A program made the translations under genes and the position numbers. Positions 24,265-31,802 of a stretch of 64,000 bases of DNA are shown one piece after another. A model generated the notes under the pieces. That model searched no databases. It was not told the DNA's origin and worked only from the letters and a program-made list of their open reading frames with translations. This stretch comes from Dickeya zeae NCPPB 2538 (GTDB lineage Bacteria > Pseudomonadota > Gammaproteobacteria > Enterobacterales > Enterobacteriaceae), in the NCBI RefSeq assembly GCF_000406165.1, contig NZ_CM001977.1, positions 1,992,124 to 2,056,123 of the forward strand, read 5' to 3'. Position 1 is the first letter of the stretch. Each line of letters begins with the position of its first letter.

Positions 24265-25431
24265 ATGGCCAAAGGTAAAAAGCTTTCTTTTACGTTCCAT
24301 ACCTACCAGGACTCAGTCACCGGCACCGAAGTGGTGCGTCTCACCCCTCCCGATGTTATCTGTCACCGCAACTACTTCTACCAGAAGTGTTTTTCCAATG
24401 ATGGTAGCAAACTGCTGTTTGGCGGAGCATTTGATGGGCCGTGGAACTATTACTTGTTAGACCTGAAAACCCAGCAGGCGACTCAACTGACCGAAGGTAC
24501 TGGCGACAATACCTTTGGCGGCTTCCTGTCTCCGAACGATGACGCACTTTATTATGTGAAGAATGTCCGCAACCTGATGCGCGTTGATCTTAATACACTG
24601 GAAGAAACCAATATCTATCAGGTACCGGATGACTGGGTCGGATACGGTACCTGGGTCGCCAACTCTGACTGCACCAAGATGGTGGGGATCGAGATCAAAA
24701 AAGAAGACTGGAAACCGTTGACCGACTGGAAAAAATTCCAGGAGTTCTATTTTACCAACCCGTGTTGCCGTCTCATTCGTATCGATCTCAAAACTGGTGA
24801 AGCCACGACCATTTTGCAGGAAAAACAATGGCTGGGTCACCCGATTTACCGTCCTGGCGACGATAATACGGTCGCGTTCTGTCATGAAGGCCCGCATGAT
24901 CTGGTGGATGCCCGCATGTGGTTTATCAACGAAGATGGCACCAACATGCGCAAAGTGAAAGAGCATGCTCCGGGCGAAAGCTGTACGCATGAATTCTGGG
25001 TGCCAAATGGCTCTGCGCTAGCTTATGTTTCTTATCTGAAAGGCAGCACTAACCGCTTTATTTGCAGTGTTGACCCCGTTACGCTGGAAAACCGTCAACT
25101 GACAGAAATGCCGCCGTGCTCGCATCTGATGAGTAACTATGATGGCACGTTAATGGTGGGTGATGGCTGCAACGCCCCGGTAGACGTGAAAGATGATGGT
25201 GGCTACAAGATTGAAAACGATCCTTTCCTGTATGTGTTCAACATGAAGACCGGGAAACATTTCCAGGTTGCTCAGCACAATACGTCATGGGAAGTGCTGG
25301 AAGGCGATCGCCAGGTTACGCACCCGCATCCATCATTTACACCAGACGATAAACATATTCTGTTTACGTCGGATGTCGATGGTAAACCGGCGCTCTATCT
25401 GGCCAAAGTGCCTGATTCTGTCTGGCACTAA
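24265..25431 (+). CDS. ogl: Oligogalacturonate lyase
   Basis: A 388-residue cytoplasmic PL22 lyase that cleaves digalacturonate and unsaturated digalacturonate into 5-keto-4-deoxyuronate units, the last depolymerising step of pectin breakdown. It is a seven-bladed beta-propeller with repeated strand motifs such as YYLLDLKTQQATQLTEG and RLIRIDLKTGEATTIL. The Mn-binding His residues of the family are represented by HEGPHDLVD, CTHEFW and VTHPHPSF. There is no signal peptide. It has its own KdgR box and terminator, and its repressor gene kdgR lies directly downstream. Confidence 0.96.
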   Translation: MAKGKKLSFTFHTYQDSVTGTEVVRLTPPDVICHRNYFYQKCFSNDGSKLLFGGAFDGPWNYYLLDLKTQQATQLTEGTGDNTFGGFLSPNDDALYYVKNVRNLMRVDLNTLEETNIYQVPDDWVGYGTWVANSDCTKMVGIEIKKEDWKPLTDWKKFQEFYFTNPCCRLIRIDLKTGEATTILQEKQWLGHPIYRPGDDNTVAFCHEGPHDLVDARMWFINEDGTNMRKVKEHAPGESCTHEFWVPNGSALAYVSYLKGSTNRFICSVDPVTLENRQLTEMPPCSHLMSNYDGTLMVGDGCNAPVDVKDDGGYKIENDPFLYVFNMKTGKHFQVAQHNTSWEVLEGDRQVTHPHPSFTPDDKHILFTSDVDGKPALYLAKVPDSVWH

Positions 25432-25441
25432 CAGCACCTGC

Positions 25442-25472
25442 AACCGTGCCCATCGAGGGCGCGGTTTTTTTT
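25442..25472 (+). terminator. Intrinsic terminator of ogl
   Basis: AACCGTGCCC (25442-25451) pairs with GGGCGCGGTT (25457-25466, one G-T pair), followed by eight Ts. Confidence 0.92.
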
Positions 25473-25641
25473 CGCTTTACAATAAGATTATTAATCCGGC
25501 AGTACTATTGCAGTGAGCAATATTTAATCATGTTGTCTGTTATAGTAATGCCTGATTGCCATATTCAGAGCGTTCCCTTTATACTAAAACAAGTGTTCTA
25601 TTTTTTTTAAAACAAAAATACTGAGTAGGGTAACCAAAAAA

Positions 25642-26433
25642 ATGGCTATTGCAGATTTAGATAAACAACCCGATTCCGTGTCGTCAGTCTTAAAGGTTTT
25701 TGGTATTTTGCAGGCATTAGGCGAAGAGCGTGAAATTGGCATCACTGAACTATCACAACGTGTGATGATGTCTAAAAGTACGGTTTATCGGTTCCTGCAG
25801 ACGATGAAATCTCTGGGATATGTTGCTCAGGAAGGTGAGTCAGAGAAATATTCGCTGACGCTGAAATTGTTCGAACTGGGTGCTAAAGCATTACAGAATG
25901 TGGACTTGATTCGCAGTGCGGATATTCAAATGCGTGAATTGTCGGCATTAACACGCGAAACTATCCACCTTGGTGCGCTGGATGAAGACAGTATTGTCTA
26001 TATCCATAAAATTGATTCTATGTATAACCTGCGCATGTATTCTCGTATTGGCCGCCGTAACCCGCTGCACAGTACCGCGATTGGTAAGGTATTATTGGCC
26101 TGGCGCGATCGTGAAGAGGTGAAAGGCATTCTGTCACATGTCGAGTTCAAACGTAGCACTGTGCACACCATCGGTAGTACGGAAGAACTGTTGCCACAAC
26201 TTGATCTGGTTCGCCAGCAAGGCTTCGGCGAAGACAACGAAGAGCAGGAAGAAGGGCTGCGTTGTATCGCTGTTCCGGTCTTTGATCGTTTTGGTGTAGT
26301 GATTGCCGGTCTGAGTATTTCTTTCCCGACGATCCGTTTTTCAGAAGATAACAAGCATGAGTATGTGGCGATGTTACATACCGCAGCACGCAATATTTCT
26401 GATCAAATGGGTTATCACGATTACCCGTTCTGA
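25642..26433 (+). CDS. kdgR: Pectin degradation repressor KdgR
   Basis: A 263-residue IclR-family repressor. The N-terminal winged helix shows ITELSQRVMMSKSTVYRFLQTMKSLGYV (about residues 35-62). The C-terminal effector domain contains ETIHLGALDEDSIVYIHKID, NPLHSTAIGKVLLAW and RCIAVPVFDRFGVVIAGLSIS. KdgR binds 2-keto-3-deoxygluconate and then releases operators of pel, ogl, kdu, kdgM and other pectin genes. It is transcribed alone from a region of about 170 bases with AT-rich promoter-like DNA. Several of its targets are in this window. Confidence 0.97.
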   Translation: MAIADLDKQPDSVSSVLKVFGILQALGEEREIGITELSQRVMMSKSTVYRFLQTMKSLGYVAQEGESEKYSLTLKLFELGAKALQNVDLIRSADIQMRELSALTRETIHLGALDEDSIVYIHKIDSMYNLRMYSRIGRRNPLHSTAIGKVLLAWRDREEVKGILSHVEFKRSTVHTIGSTEELLPQLDLVRQQGFGEDNEEQEEGLRCIAVPVFDRFGVVIAGLSISFPTIRFSEDNKHEYVAMLHTAARNISDQMGYHDYPF

Positions 26434-26466
26434 GAGGGGTGTGTGCATTACCGCTCTCTGGCAATT

Positions 26467-26491
26467 AGCCTGTCTCAGTGACAGGCTTTTT
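26467..26491 (+). terminator. Intrinsic terminator of kdgR
   Basis: AGCCTGTC (26467-26474) pairs with GACAGGCT (26480-26487) around 5 bases, followed by Ts. Confidence 0.9.
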
Positions 26492-26601
26492 ATGGGCAGA
26501 AGCTGCTTTTCAGCCGGGGAATTACGGTATGACTGTCGAATTGTCTGGCGGCACAGTGCTAGAATGCGCGCCTGAGTCAGGTTATGTAACAGGTTTTAGA
26601 C

Positions 26602-26898
26602 ATGAGTAGTTTTGCTTCAGACATGCTGGAAGTGGTTTTTGTTGCATTGATTGTACTGCTGGTGATCCTGGTGTGGTTCTTTATCAACCGCGCCAGCGTA
26701 CGGGCCAATGAGCAGATAAGATTGTTGCATGAGATTGTTGAACAGCAGCAACAACAAATCGCGCTACTGCAAGCGCTAGTACCGGTAACGGCAACAGAGC
26801 CACAAAGCGTAGAACCAGTAACGGAACAGCCAGTATTGCCTGAAACTAAAGAAAGCGAAGTGGACACCTTGTTCAAGGACATGATCCCTGAGCGGTGA
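26602..26898 (+). CDS. yebO: YebO-like small membrane protein
   Basis: A 98-residue protein with one N-terminal membrane helix (about residues 9-29, VVFVALIVLLVILVWFF). The NRASVRANEQIRLLHEIVEQQ stretch closely matches E. coli YebO (NRASSRANEQIELL). A Gln-rich coiled coil and an acidic tail ending in PER follow. The function is unknown. In E. coli yebO sits between mgrB and yobF-cspC near kdgR; here it still follows kdgR, but yobF-cspC is 26.6 kb away. Confidence 0.8.
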   Translation: MSSFASDMLEVVFVALIVLLVILVWFFINRASVRANEQIRLLHEIVEQQQQQIALLQALVPVTATEPQSVEPVTEQPVLPETKESEVDTLFKDMIPER

Positions 26899-27225
26899 TC
26901 GTTTGATGTGTAGCGATATACAGCCGAACGGACTCAATACGTCTACATTCTTTGGTGTTTTATCGATTATCTGCCGCCTGTTTTGGCCCAACGGGTGGCA
27001 TCGCCCGGAGCATGGTGCTACTCTACGCCGTCGGGCTATTATTGGCGTATCTTGCTGACCCGCTATACCGTGCGGCAGCCATCACCATGTTACCTGTCAA
27101 CAGGATGGGACTGATTTAACAATTGTGGGTTAAATCCTTTCTCTCCAACTTTCTATATATCAAACACAATTATCTTTTGTATGTGGGCTTTCGTGTGGCT
27201 CACCACTGCAAATAAGGGAATTTAC
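26899..27225 (+). promoter_or_regulatory. Leader region of thrS
   Basis: This 327-base stretch precedes thrS. In E. coli the thrS leader folds into tRNA-Thr-like arms that ThrS binds to repress its own translation, and the last 100-160 bases here are the place for such an operator; I did not fold it. Two short hydrophobic or mixed frames (26906-27055 and one near 27011-27118) are open but unlike any protein I know. Confidence 0.4.
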
Positions 27226-29154
27226 ATGCCTGTTATTACGCTTCCTGACGGCAGTCAGCGTCATTATGACCATGCCGTTTCTCCTCTTGATGTCGCGTTG
27301 GATATCGGTCCTGGCCTGGCGAAGGCTTGTATTGCCGGTCGTGTTAATGGTGAATTGGTTGATGCTGTCGATGTGATTGAATCTGACGCACAACTGGCCA
27401 TCATCACCGCCAAAGATGAAGAGGGGATGGAAATCATTCGCCATTCCTGTGCGCACTTGCTGGGACATGCTATCAAGCAATTGTGGCCAGATACCAAAAT
27501 GGCAATTGGTCCGGTCATCGACAACGGTTTTTACTATGACGTTGATCTGGAACATACGCTGACACAGGAAGACCTGGAACAGCTTGAAAAGCGGATGCAT
27601 GAGCTGGCCGGCAAAGACTACGACGTTATTAAGAAAAAAGTCAGTTGGCAGGAAGCGCGTGATACGTTTGTGGCGCGTGGCGAAAGCTATAAAGTGGCGA
27701 TTCTTGATGAGAATATCAGCCATGATGATCGCCCAGGGCTGTACCATCATGAAGAATATATCGATATGTGCCGTGGCCCGCATGTACCGAATATGCGTTT
27801 CTGTCACCACTTTAAATTGCAGAAAACCTCCGGTGCCTACTGGCGCGGTGACAGCAAAAATAAAATGCTGCAGCGTATTTATGGTACCGCCTGGGCGGAT
27901 AAGAAACAGTTAAGTGCTTACCTGCAACGCCTTGAAGAAGCTGCCAAACGTGACCACCGCAAAATTGGTAAGCAGCTAGACCTGTATCATATGCAGGAAG
28001 AAGCGCCGGGTATGGTATTCTGGCACAACGATGGCTGGACGATTTTCCGTGAACTGGAAGCCTTTGTGCGCATGAAGCTCAAAGAATACCAGTATCAGGA
28101 AGTCAAAGGTCCGTTCATGATGGACCGTGTGCTGTGGGAAAAAACCGGGCACTGGGAAAACTATAAAGAAGCCATGTTCACGACTTCGTCTGAAAACCGT
28201 GAATATTGTGTCAAACCGATGAACTGCCCAGGCCATGTACAGATCTTCAATCAGGGGCTGAAATCCTACCGTGACCTGCCGTTGCGTATGGCGGAGTTCG
28301 GCAGTTGCCACCGTAATGAGCCGTCAGGTTCCCTGCATGGTTTGATGCGTGTACGCGGCTTTACGCAGGATGACGCCCATATCTTCTGTACCGAAGAGCA
28401 GGTGCGTGACGAGGTAAACAGCTGCATCAAGATGGTCTACGACATGTACAGCACCTTCGGTTTCGAGAAAATCGTGGTGAAACTGTCAACGCGTCCTGAA
28501 AAACGTATCGGCAGTGATGACATGTGGGACCGGGCTGAAGAAGACCTTGCTGCGGCATTGACTGAGAACGCCATTCCGTTTGAGTATCAACCGGGTGAGG
28601 GTGCGTTCTACGGTCCGAAAATCGAATTTACGTTGCATGACTGTCTGGATCGCGCCTGGCAGTGCGGTACGGTACAGTTGGACTTCTCGTTGCCAGGCCG
28701 TCTGAGTGCATCCTATGTCGGCGAAAACAACGAGCGTCAGGTCCCTGTCATGATTCATCGGGCTATTCTCGGGTCGATGGAGCGTTTTATCGGGATTTTG
28801 ACCGAAGAGTTTGCCGGTTTCTTCCCGACCTGGTTGGCACCGGTTCAGGCTGTTATCATGAATATTACGGATAGCCAGTCTGATTATGTCAGCGAATTGA
28901 CAAGAAAATTGCAGGATGCGGGCATTCGCGTTAAAGCGGACTTGAGAAATGAGAAGATAGGCTTTAAAATCCGCGAGCACACTTTACGGCGTGTTCCCTA
29001 TATGCTTGTTTGTGGCGATAAAGAGGTGGAAGCAGGAAAAGTTGCTGTTCGCACCCGCCGCGGCAAAGATCTGGGAAGTTTGGACGTCAGTGAAGTAATC
29101 ACGAAGCTGCAAGAAGAGATTCGCAGCCGTAGTCTTCATCAGTTGGAGGAATAA
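27226..29154 (+). CDS. thrS: Threonyl-tRNA synthetase
   Basis: A 642-residue class II synthetase, the E. coli length. The start at 27226 (MPVITLPDGSQRHYDH) is the TGS domain start; the frame opens 15 codons earlier without homology. The editing domain has HSCAHLLGHAIKQLWP and CRGPHVPN. The catalytic core has the zinc ligand region MNCPGHVQIF, FGSCHRNEPSGSLHGLMRVRGFTQDDAH (motif 2) and HRAILGSMERF (motif 3). The anticodon-binding domain is C-terminal. The infC initiation codon lies 3 bases after its stop, so the two are coupled. Confidence 0.97.
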   Translation: MPVITLPDGSQRHYDHAVSPLDVALDIGPGLAKACIAGRVNGELVDAVDVIESDAQLAIITAKDEEGMEIIRHSCAHLLGHAIKQLWPDTKMAIGPVIDNGFYYDVDLEHTLTQEDLEQLEKRMHELAGKDYDVIKKKVSWQEARDTFVARGESYKVAILDENISHDDRPGLYHHEEYIDMCRGPHVPNMRFCHHFKLQKTSGAYWRGDSKNKMLQRIYGTAWADKKQLSAYLQRLEEAAKRDHRKIGKQLDLYHMQEEAPGMVFWHNDGWTIFRELEAFVRMKLKEYQYQEVKGPFMMDRVLWEKTGHWENYKEAMFTTSSENREYCVKPMNCPGHVQIFNQGLKSYRDLPLRMAEFGSCHRNEPSGSLHGLMRVRGFTQDDAHIFCTEEQVRDEVNSCIKMVYDMYSTFGFEKIVVKLSTRPEKRIGSDDMWDRAEEDLAAALTENAIPFEYQPGEGAFYGPKIEFTLHDCLDRAWQCGTVQLDFSLPGRLSASYVGENNERQVPVMIHRAILGSMERFIGILTEEFAGFFPTWLAPVQAVIMNITDSQSDYVSELTRKLQDAGIRVKADLRNEKIGFKIREHTLRRVPYMLVCGDKEVEAGKVAVRTRRGKDLGSLDVSEVITKLQEEIRSRSLHQLEE

Positions 29155-29157
29155 GGT

Positions 29158-29700
29158 ATTAAAGGCGGAAAACGAGTTCAACCGGCGCGTCCTAATCGCA
29201 TCAACAGAGAAATTCGCGCACAAGAGGTACGTCTGACGGGCGTTGATGGCGAACAAATTGGTATTGTTAGCCTGAATGAAGCGTTAGAGAAAGCTGAGGA
29301 AGCAGGTGTTGATTTAGTTGAAATCAGCCCGAACGCCGAACCGCCGGTTTGCCGAATCATGGATTACGGCAAGTTCCTTTACGAGAAGAGTAAGGCCACT
29401 AAAGAACAGAAGAAGAAGCAAAAAGTTATTCAGGTCAAGGAAATTAAATTCCGGCCTGGTACCGATGATGGCGACTATCAGGTCAAACTACGCAACCTGG
29501 TTCGCTTTCTGGAAGATGGTGATAAAGCCAAGATCACACTGCGTTTCCGCGGTCGTGAAATGGCGCACCAACAGATCGGTATCGAAATGCTTAACCGCAT
29601 TCGTGATGATCTGAATGAATTATCTGTCGTCGAGTCGTTCCCAAGCAAGATCGAAGGGCGTCAGATGATTATGGTGCTGGCACCGAAGAAGAAACAGTAA
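29158..29700 (+). CDS. infC: Translation initiation factor IF-3 (AUU start)
   Basis: IF-3 binds the 30S subunit and checks the start codon. The frame begins with the rare ATT at 29158 (ATT AAA GGC GGA), giving the E. coli N-terminus KGGKRVQ and the full 180 residues; no ATG or GTG exists upstream. The AUU start lets IF-3 repress its own translation, as in E. coli. Conserved blocks are RPNRINREIRAQEVRL, the linker ISPNAEPPVCRIMDYGKF and the C-terminal FRGREMAHQQIG. It follows thrS by 3 bases. Confidence 0.97.
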   Translation: MKGGKRVQPARPNRINREIRAQEVRLTGVDGEQIGIVSLNEALEKAEEAGVDLVEISPNAEPPVCRIMDYGKFLYEKSKATKEQKKKQKVIQVKEIKFRPGTDDGDYQVKLRNLVRFLEDGDKAKITLRFRGREMAHQQIGIEMLNRIRDDLNELSVVESFPSKIEGRQMIMVLAPKKKQ

Positions 29701-29719
29701 GGCATTCAAGTAACAACGT

Positions 29720-29749
29720 CCGCGCTGCCTTCGCGTAGCGCGGTTTTTG
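29720..29749 (+). terminator. Partial terminator between infC and rpmI
   Basis: CCGCGCT (29720-29726) pairs with AGCGCGG (29737-29743), followed by five Ts. It lies inside the infC-rpmI-rplT operon, where L20 autocontrol of rpmI takes place in E. coli, so readthrough is expected. Confidence 0.75.
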
Positions 29750-29796
29750 TTCGCCTTATCTGATTCATTGTTTAACAATGCGAAGTGGAAATAACA

Positions 29797-29994
29797 ATGC
29801 CAAAGATTAAAACTGTACGTGGCGCCGCTAAACGCTTCAAAAAAACCGCCAGCGGTGGTTTCAAGCGTAAGCATGCTAACCTGCGTCATATTCTGACCAA
29901 AAAAGCGACCAAACGTAAGCGTCACCTGCGTCCGAAAGCCATGGTTTCCAAAGGCGATCTGGGCCTGGTTGTAGCATGTCTGCCTTACGCATAA
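29797..29994 (+). CDS. rpmI: 50S ribosomal protein L35
   Basis: A 65-residue very basic protein. The start at 29797 (PKIKTVRGAAKRFKKTASGG) is the universal L35 start; an in-frame ATG 4 codons earlier lacks homology. LRHILTKKATKRKRHLR is conserved. It is cotranscribed with rplT 43 bases downstream. In E. coli L20 binds the rpmI leader and represses both genes; the preceding intergenic region here is the matching site. Confidence 0.97.
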   Translation: MPKIKTVRGAAKRFKKTASGGFKRKHANLRHILTKKATKRKRHLRPKAMVSKGDLGLVVACLPYA

Positions 29995-30037
29995 GTAACT
30001 TTTTTTAACTCAGAATTAAGACTTTAGGAGAGAGCAT

Positions 30038-30394
30038 ATGGCTCGCGTAAAACGTGGTGTGGTTGCTCGCGCACGTCACAAAAAGATCCTGAAACAAGCG
30101 AAAGGTTACTACGGTGCCCGTTCGCGCGTTTATCGTGTTGCCTTCCAGGCAGTAATCAAAGCTGGTCAGTACGCTTACCGTGACCGTCGTCAGCGTAAGC
30201 GTCAGTTCCGCCAGCTGTGGATTGCACGTATCAATGCAGCAGCCCGCCAGAATGGCTTGTCTTACAGCAAATTCATCAATGGCCTGAAAAAAGCCTCTGT
30301 TGAAATCGACCGTAAGATTCTGGCTGACATCGCCGTATTCGACAAAGTGGCTTTCAGCGCACTGGTTGAAAAAGCGAAATCAGCTCTGGCGTAA
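30038..30394 (+). CDS. rplT: 50S ribosomal protein L20
   Basis: A 118-residue basic protein that starts 50S assembly and is a translational repressor of its own operon. VKRGVVARARHKKILKQAKGYYG, YAYRDRRQRKRQFRQLWI and NGLSYSKFINGLKKA are hallmark blocks. Its RBS is AGGAGAG. An intrinsic terminator follows, after which the separate pheM-pheST attenuated unit begins. Confidence 0.97.
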   Translation: MARVKRGVVARARHKKILKQAKGYYGARSRVYRVAFQAVIKAGQYAYRDRRQRKRQFRQLWIARINAAARQNGLSYSKFINGLKKASVEIDRKILADIAVFDKVAFSALVEKAKSALA

Positions 30395-30403
30395 GTCAGA
30401 TGG

Positions 30404-30428
30404 AAGAGGGAGCTTGTCTCCCTCTTTT
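30404..30428 (+). terminator. Intrinsic terminator of rplT
   Basis: AAGAGGGAG (30404-30412) pairs with CTCCCTCTT (30418-30426) around 5 bases, ending in Ts. Confidence 0.88.
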
Positions 30429-30567
30429 CGTCTCTGCCGCCGTGAAAAAAGCTGACAATGTTCCATTATCGTGGATGAAAGACTTTCAGAACGAGTGAAA
30501 TTGGTATATTGTCAACGGGTTAGACAGTAATAGCCCATCAACGATGACAGCAAAAGGTAACGCAAGT

Positions 30568-30612
30568 ATGAACACTGCTATTTTCCGTTTCTTTTTTTAC
30601 TTTAGCGCCTGA
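30568..30612 (+). CDS. pheM: pheST leader peptide PheM
   Basis: A 14-residue leader peptide, MNTAIFRFFFYFSA, nearly identical to E. coli PheM with its five Phe codons. Ribosome stalling at these codons when Phe-tRNA is short prevents formation of the terminator at 30659 and lets transcription continue into pheST. Confidence 0.95.
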   Translation: MNTAIFRFFFYFSA

Positions 30613-30658
30613 ACGTCGGGGGCTTTGCGCGTAAGAAGAGAAACGAAAAGTAGCGCCT

Positions 30659-30684
30659 AAGCCTCCTCCGTGGAGGCTTTTTTA
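30659..30684 (+). terminator. Attenuator terminator of pheST
   Basis: AAGCCTCC (30659-30666) pairs with GGAGGCTT (30672-30679), followed by six Ts, 46 bases after the pheM stop. The leader between them can form the competing structures of Phe attenuation. Confidence 0.92.
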
Positions 30685-30803
30685 TTGGTTCGGATTTCTT
30701 GATTCGTAGTCATAATTCGTAGCCATAGTTACGTTTGGCGCACTGAAAACCGTATCTTTCCAATCATGATTGTCGGCCATACAGGCAGAAGAAGAGGAAT
30801 GCA

Positions 30804-31787
30804 ATGCAACATCTCGCAGAACTGGTTGCTAAAGCCAGAGCAGCCATAGAACAGGCTGGAGACGTCGCCGCACTGGAAAATGTGCGCGTCGAGTTTCTGG
30901 GCAAAAAAGGTCACTTAACCCTTCAGATGACCTCGCTGCGCGAGCTGCCTGCTGAAGAACGTCCTGCCGCAGGCGCGGTGATCAATCAGGCGAAGCAGGA
31001 AGTACAGGACGCGCTGAATGCGCGTAAGCAAACGCTGGAAAATGCTGAGCTGAATGCTCGTCTGGCCGCGGAAACCATCGATGTCTCACTGCCTGGTCGG
31101 ACGATGGAAAACGGTGGTCTGCATCCGATTACCCGCACGATTGATCGCATTGAAACCTTCTTTGGCGAGTTGGGATTTGCCGTGGCATCAGGCCCGGAAA
31201 TCGAAGACGACTATCATAACTTCGATGCATTGAATATTCCCGGACATCACCCGGCGCGCGCTGACCATGACACGTTCTGGTTCGATGCGACCCGTCTGCT
31301 GCGTACACAGACATCCGGTGTACAGATTCGTACGATGAAGAAACAGCAGCCGCCGATTCGCATTATCGCACCGGGGCGTGTCTACCGTAACGATTACGAT
31401 CAGACACACACACCGATGTTCCACCAGATGGAAGGGCTGATCGTGGATAAAAACATCAGCTTCACCAATCTGAAGGGAACGCTGCATGATTTTCTGCGCA
31501 ACTTCTTTGAGGAAGATTTACAGGTGCGTTTCCGCCCGTCCTACTTCCCGTTTACCGAACCCTCCGCCGAAGTGGATGTGATGGGCAAGAATGGCAAATG
31601 GCTCGAAGTACTGGGCTGCGGCATGGTGCATCCAAATGTGTTGCGTAATGTCGGCATCGACCCGGAAGTGTATTCCGGCTTTGCATTCGGTATGGGGATG
31701 GAACGTCTGACCATGCTGCGCTACGGCGTGACGGATTTGCGCGCCTTCTTCGAAAACGATTTACGCTTCCTCAAACAGTTTAAATAA
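30804..31787 (+). CDS. pheS: Phenylalanyl-tRNA synthetase alpha subunit
   Basis: A 327-residue catalytic subunit of the alpha2-beta2 class II enzyme. An N-terminal coiled coil (about 1-85) contacts tRNA. Motif 2 lies in FHQMEGLIVD with RVYRNDYDQTHTP before it, and motif 3 is GFAFGMGMERLTMLRYG. The phenylalanine pocket is in FPFTEPSAEVDV. It is 15 bases before pheT and controlled by the pheM attenuator. Confidence 0.97.
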   Translation: MQHLAELVAKARAAIEQAGDVAALENVRVEFLGKKGHLTLQMTSLRELPAEERPAAGAVINQAKQEVQDALNARKQTLENAELNARLAAETIDVSLPGRTMENGGLHPITRTIDRIETFFGELGFAVASGPEIEDDYHNFDALNIPGHHPARADHDTFWFDATRLLRTQTSGVQIRTMKKQQPPIRIIAPGRVYRNDYDQTHTPMFHQMEGLIVDKNISFTNLKGTLHDFLRNFFEEDLQVRFRPSYFPFTEPSAEVDVMGKNGKWLEVLGCGMVHPNVLRNVGIDPEVYSGFAFGMGMERLTMLRYGVTDLRAFFENDLRFLKQFK

Positions 31788-31802
31788 GGCAGGAATATCA
31801 AG

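Noticed and set aside
26906..27118. Two short frames between yebO and thrS, checked as MgrB candidates
   Set aside because: Neither has the N-terminal helix followed by the paired Cys of MgrB; probably part of the thrS leader.
27160..27810. Minus-strand open frame over the thrS 5' end
   Set aside because: Overlaps the conserved TGS and editing domains of ThrS; composition fits a shadow frame.
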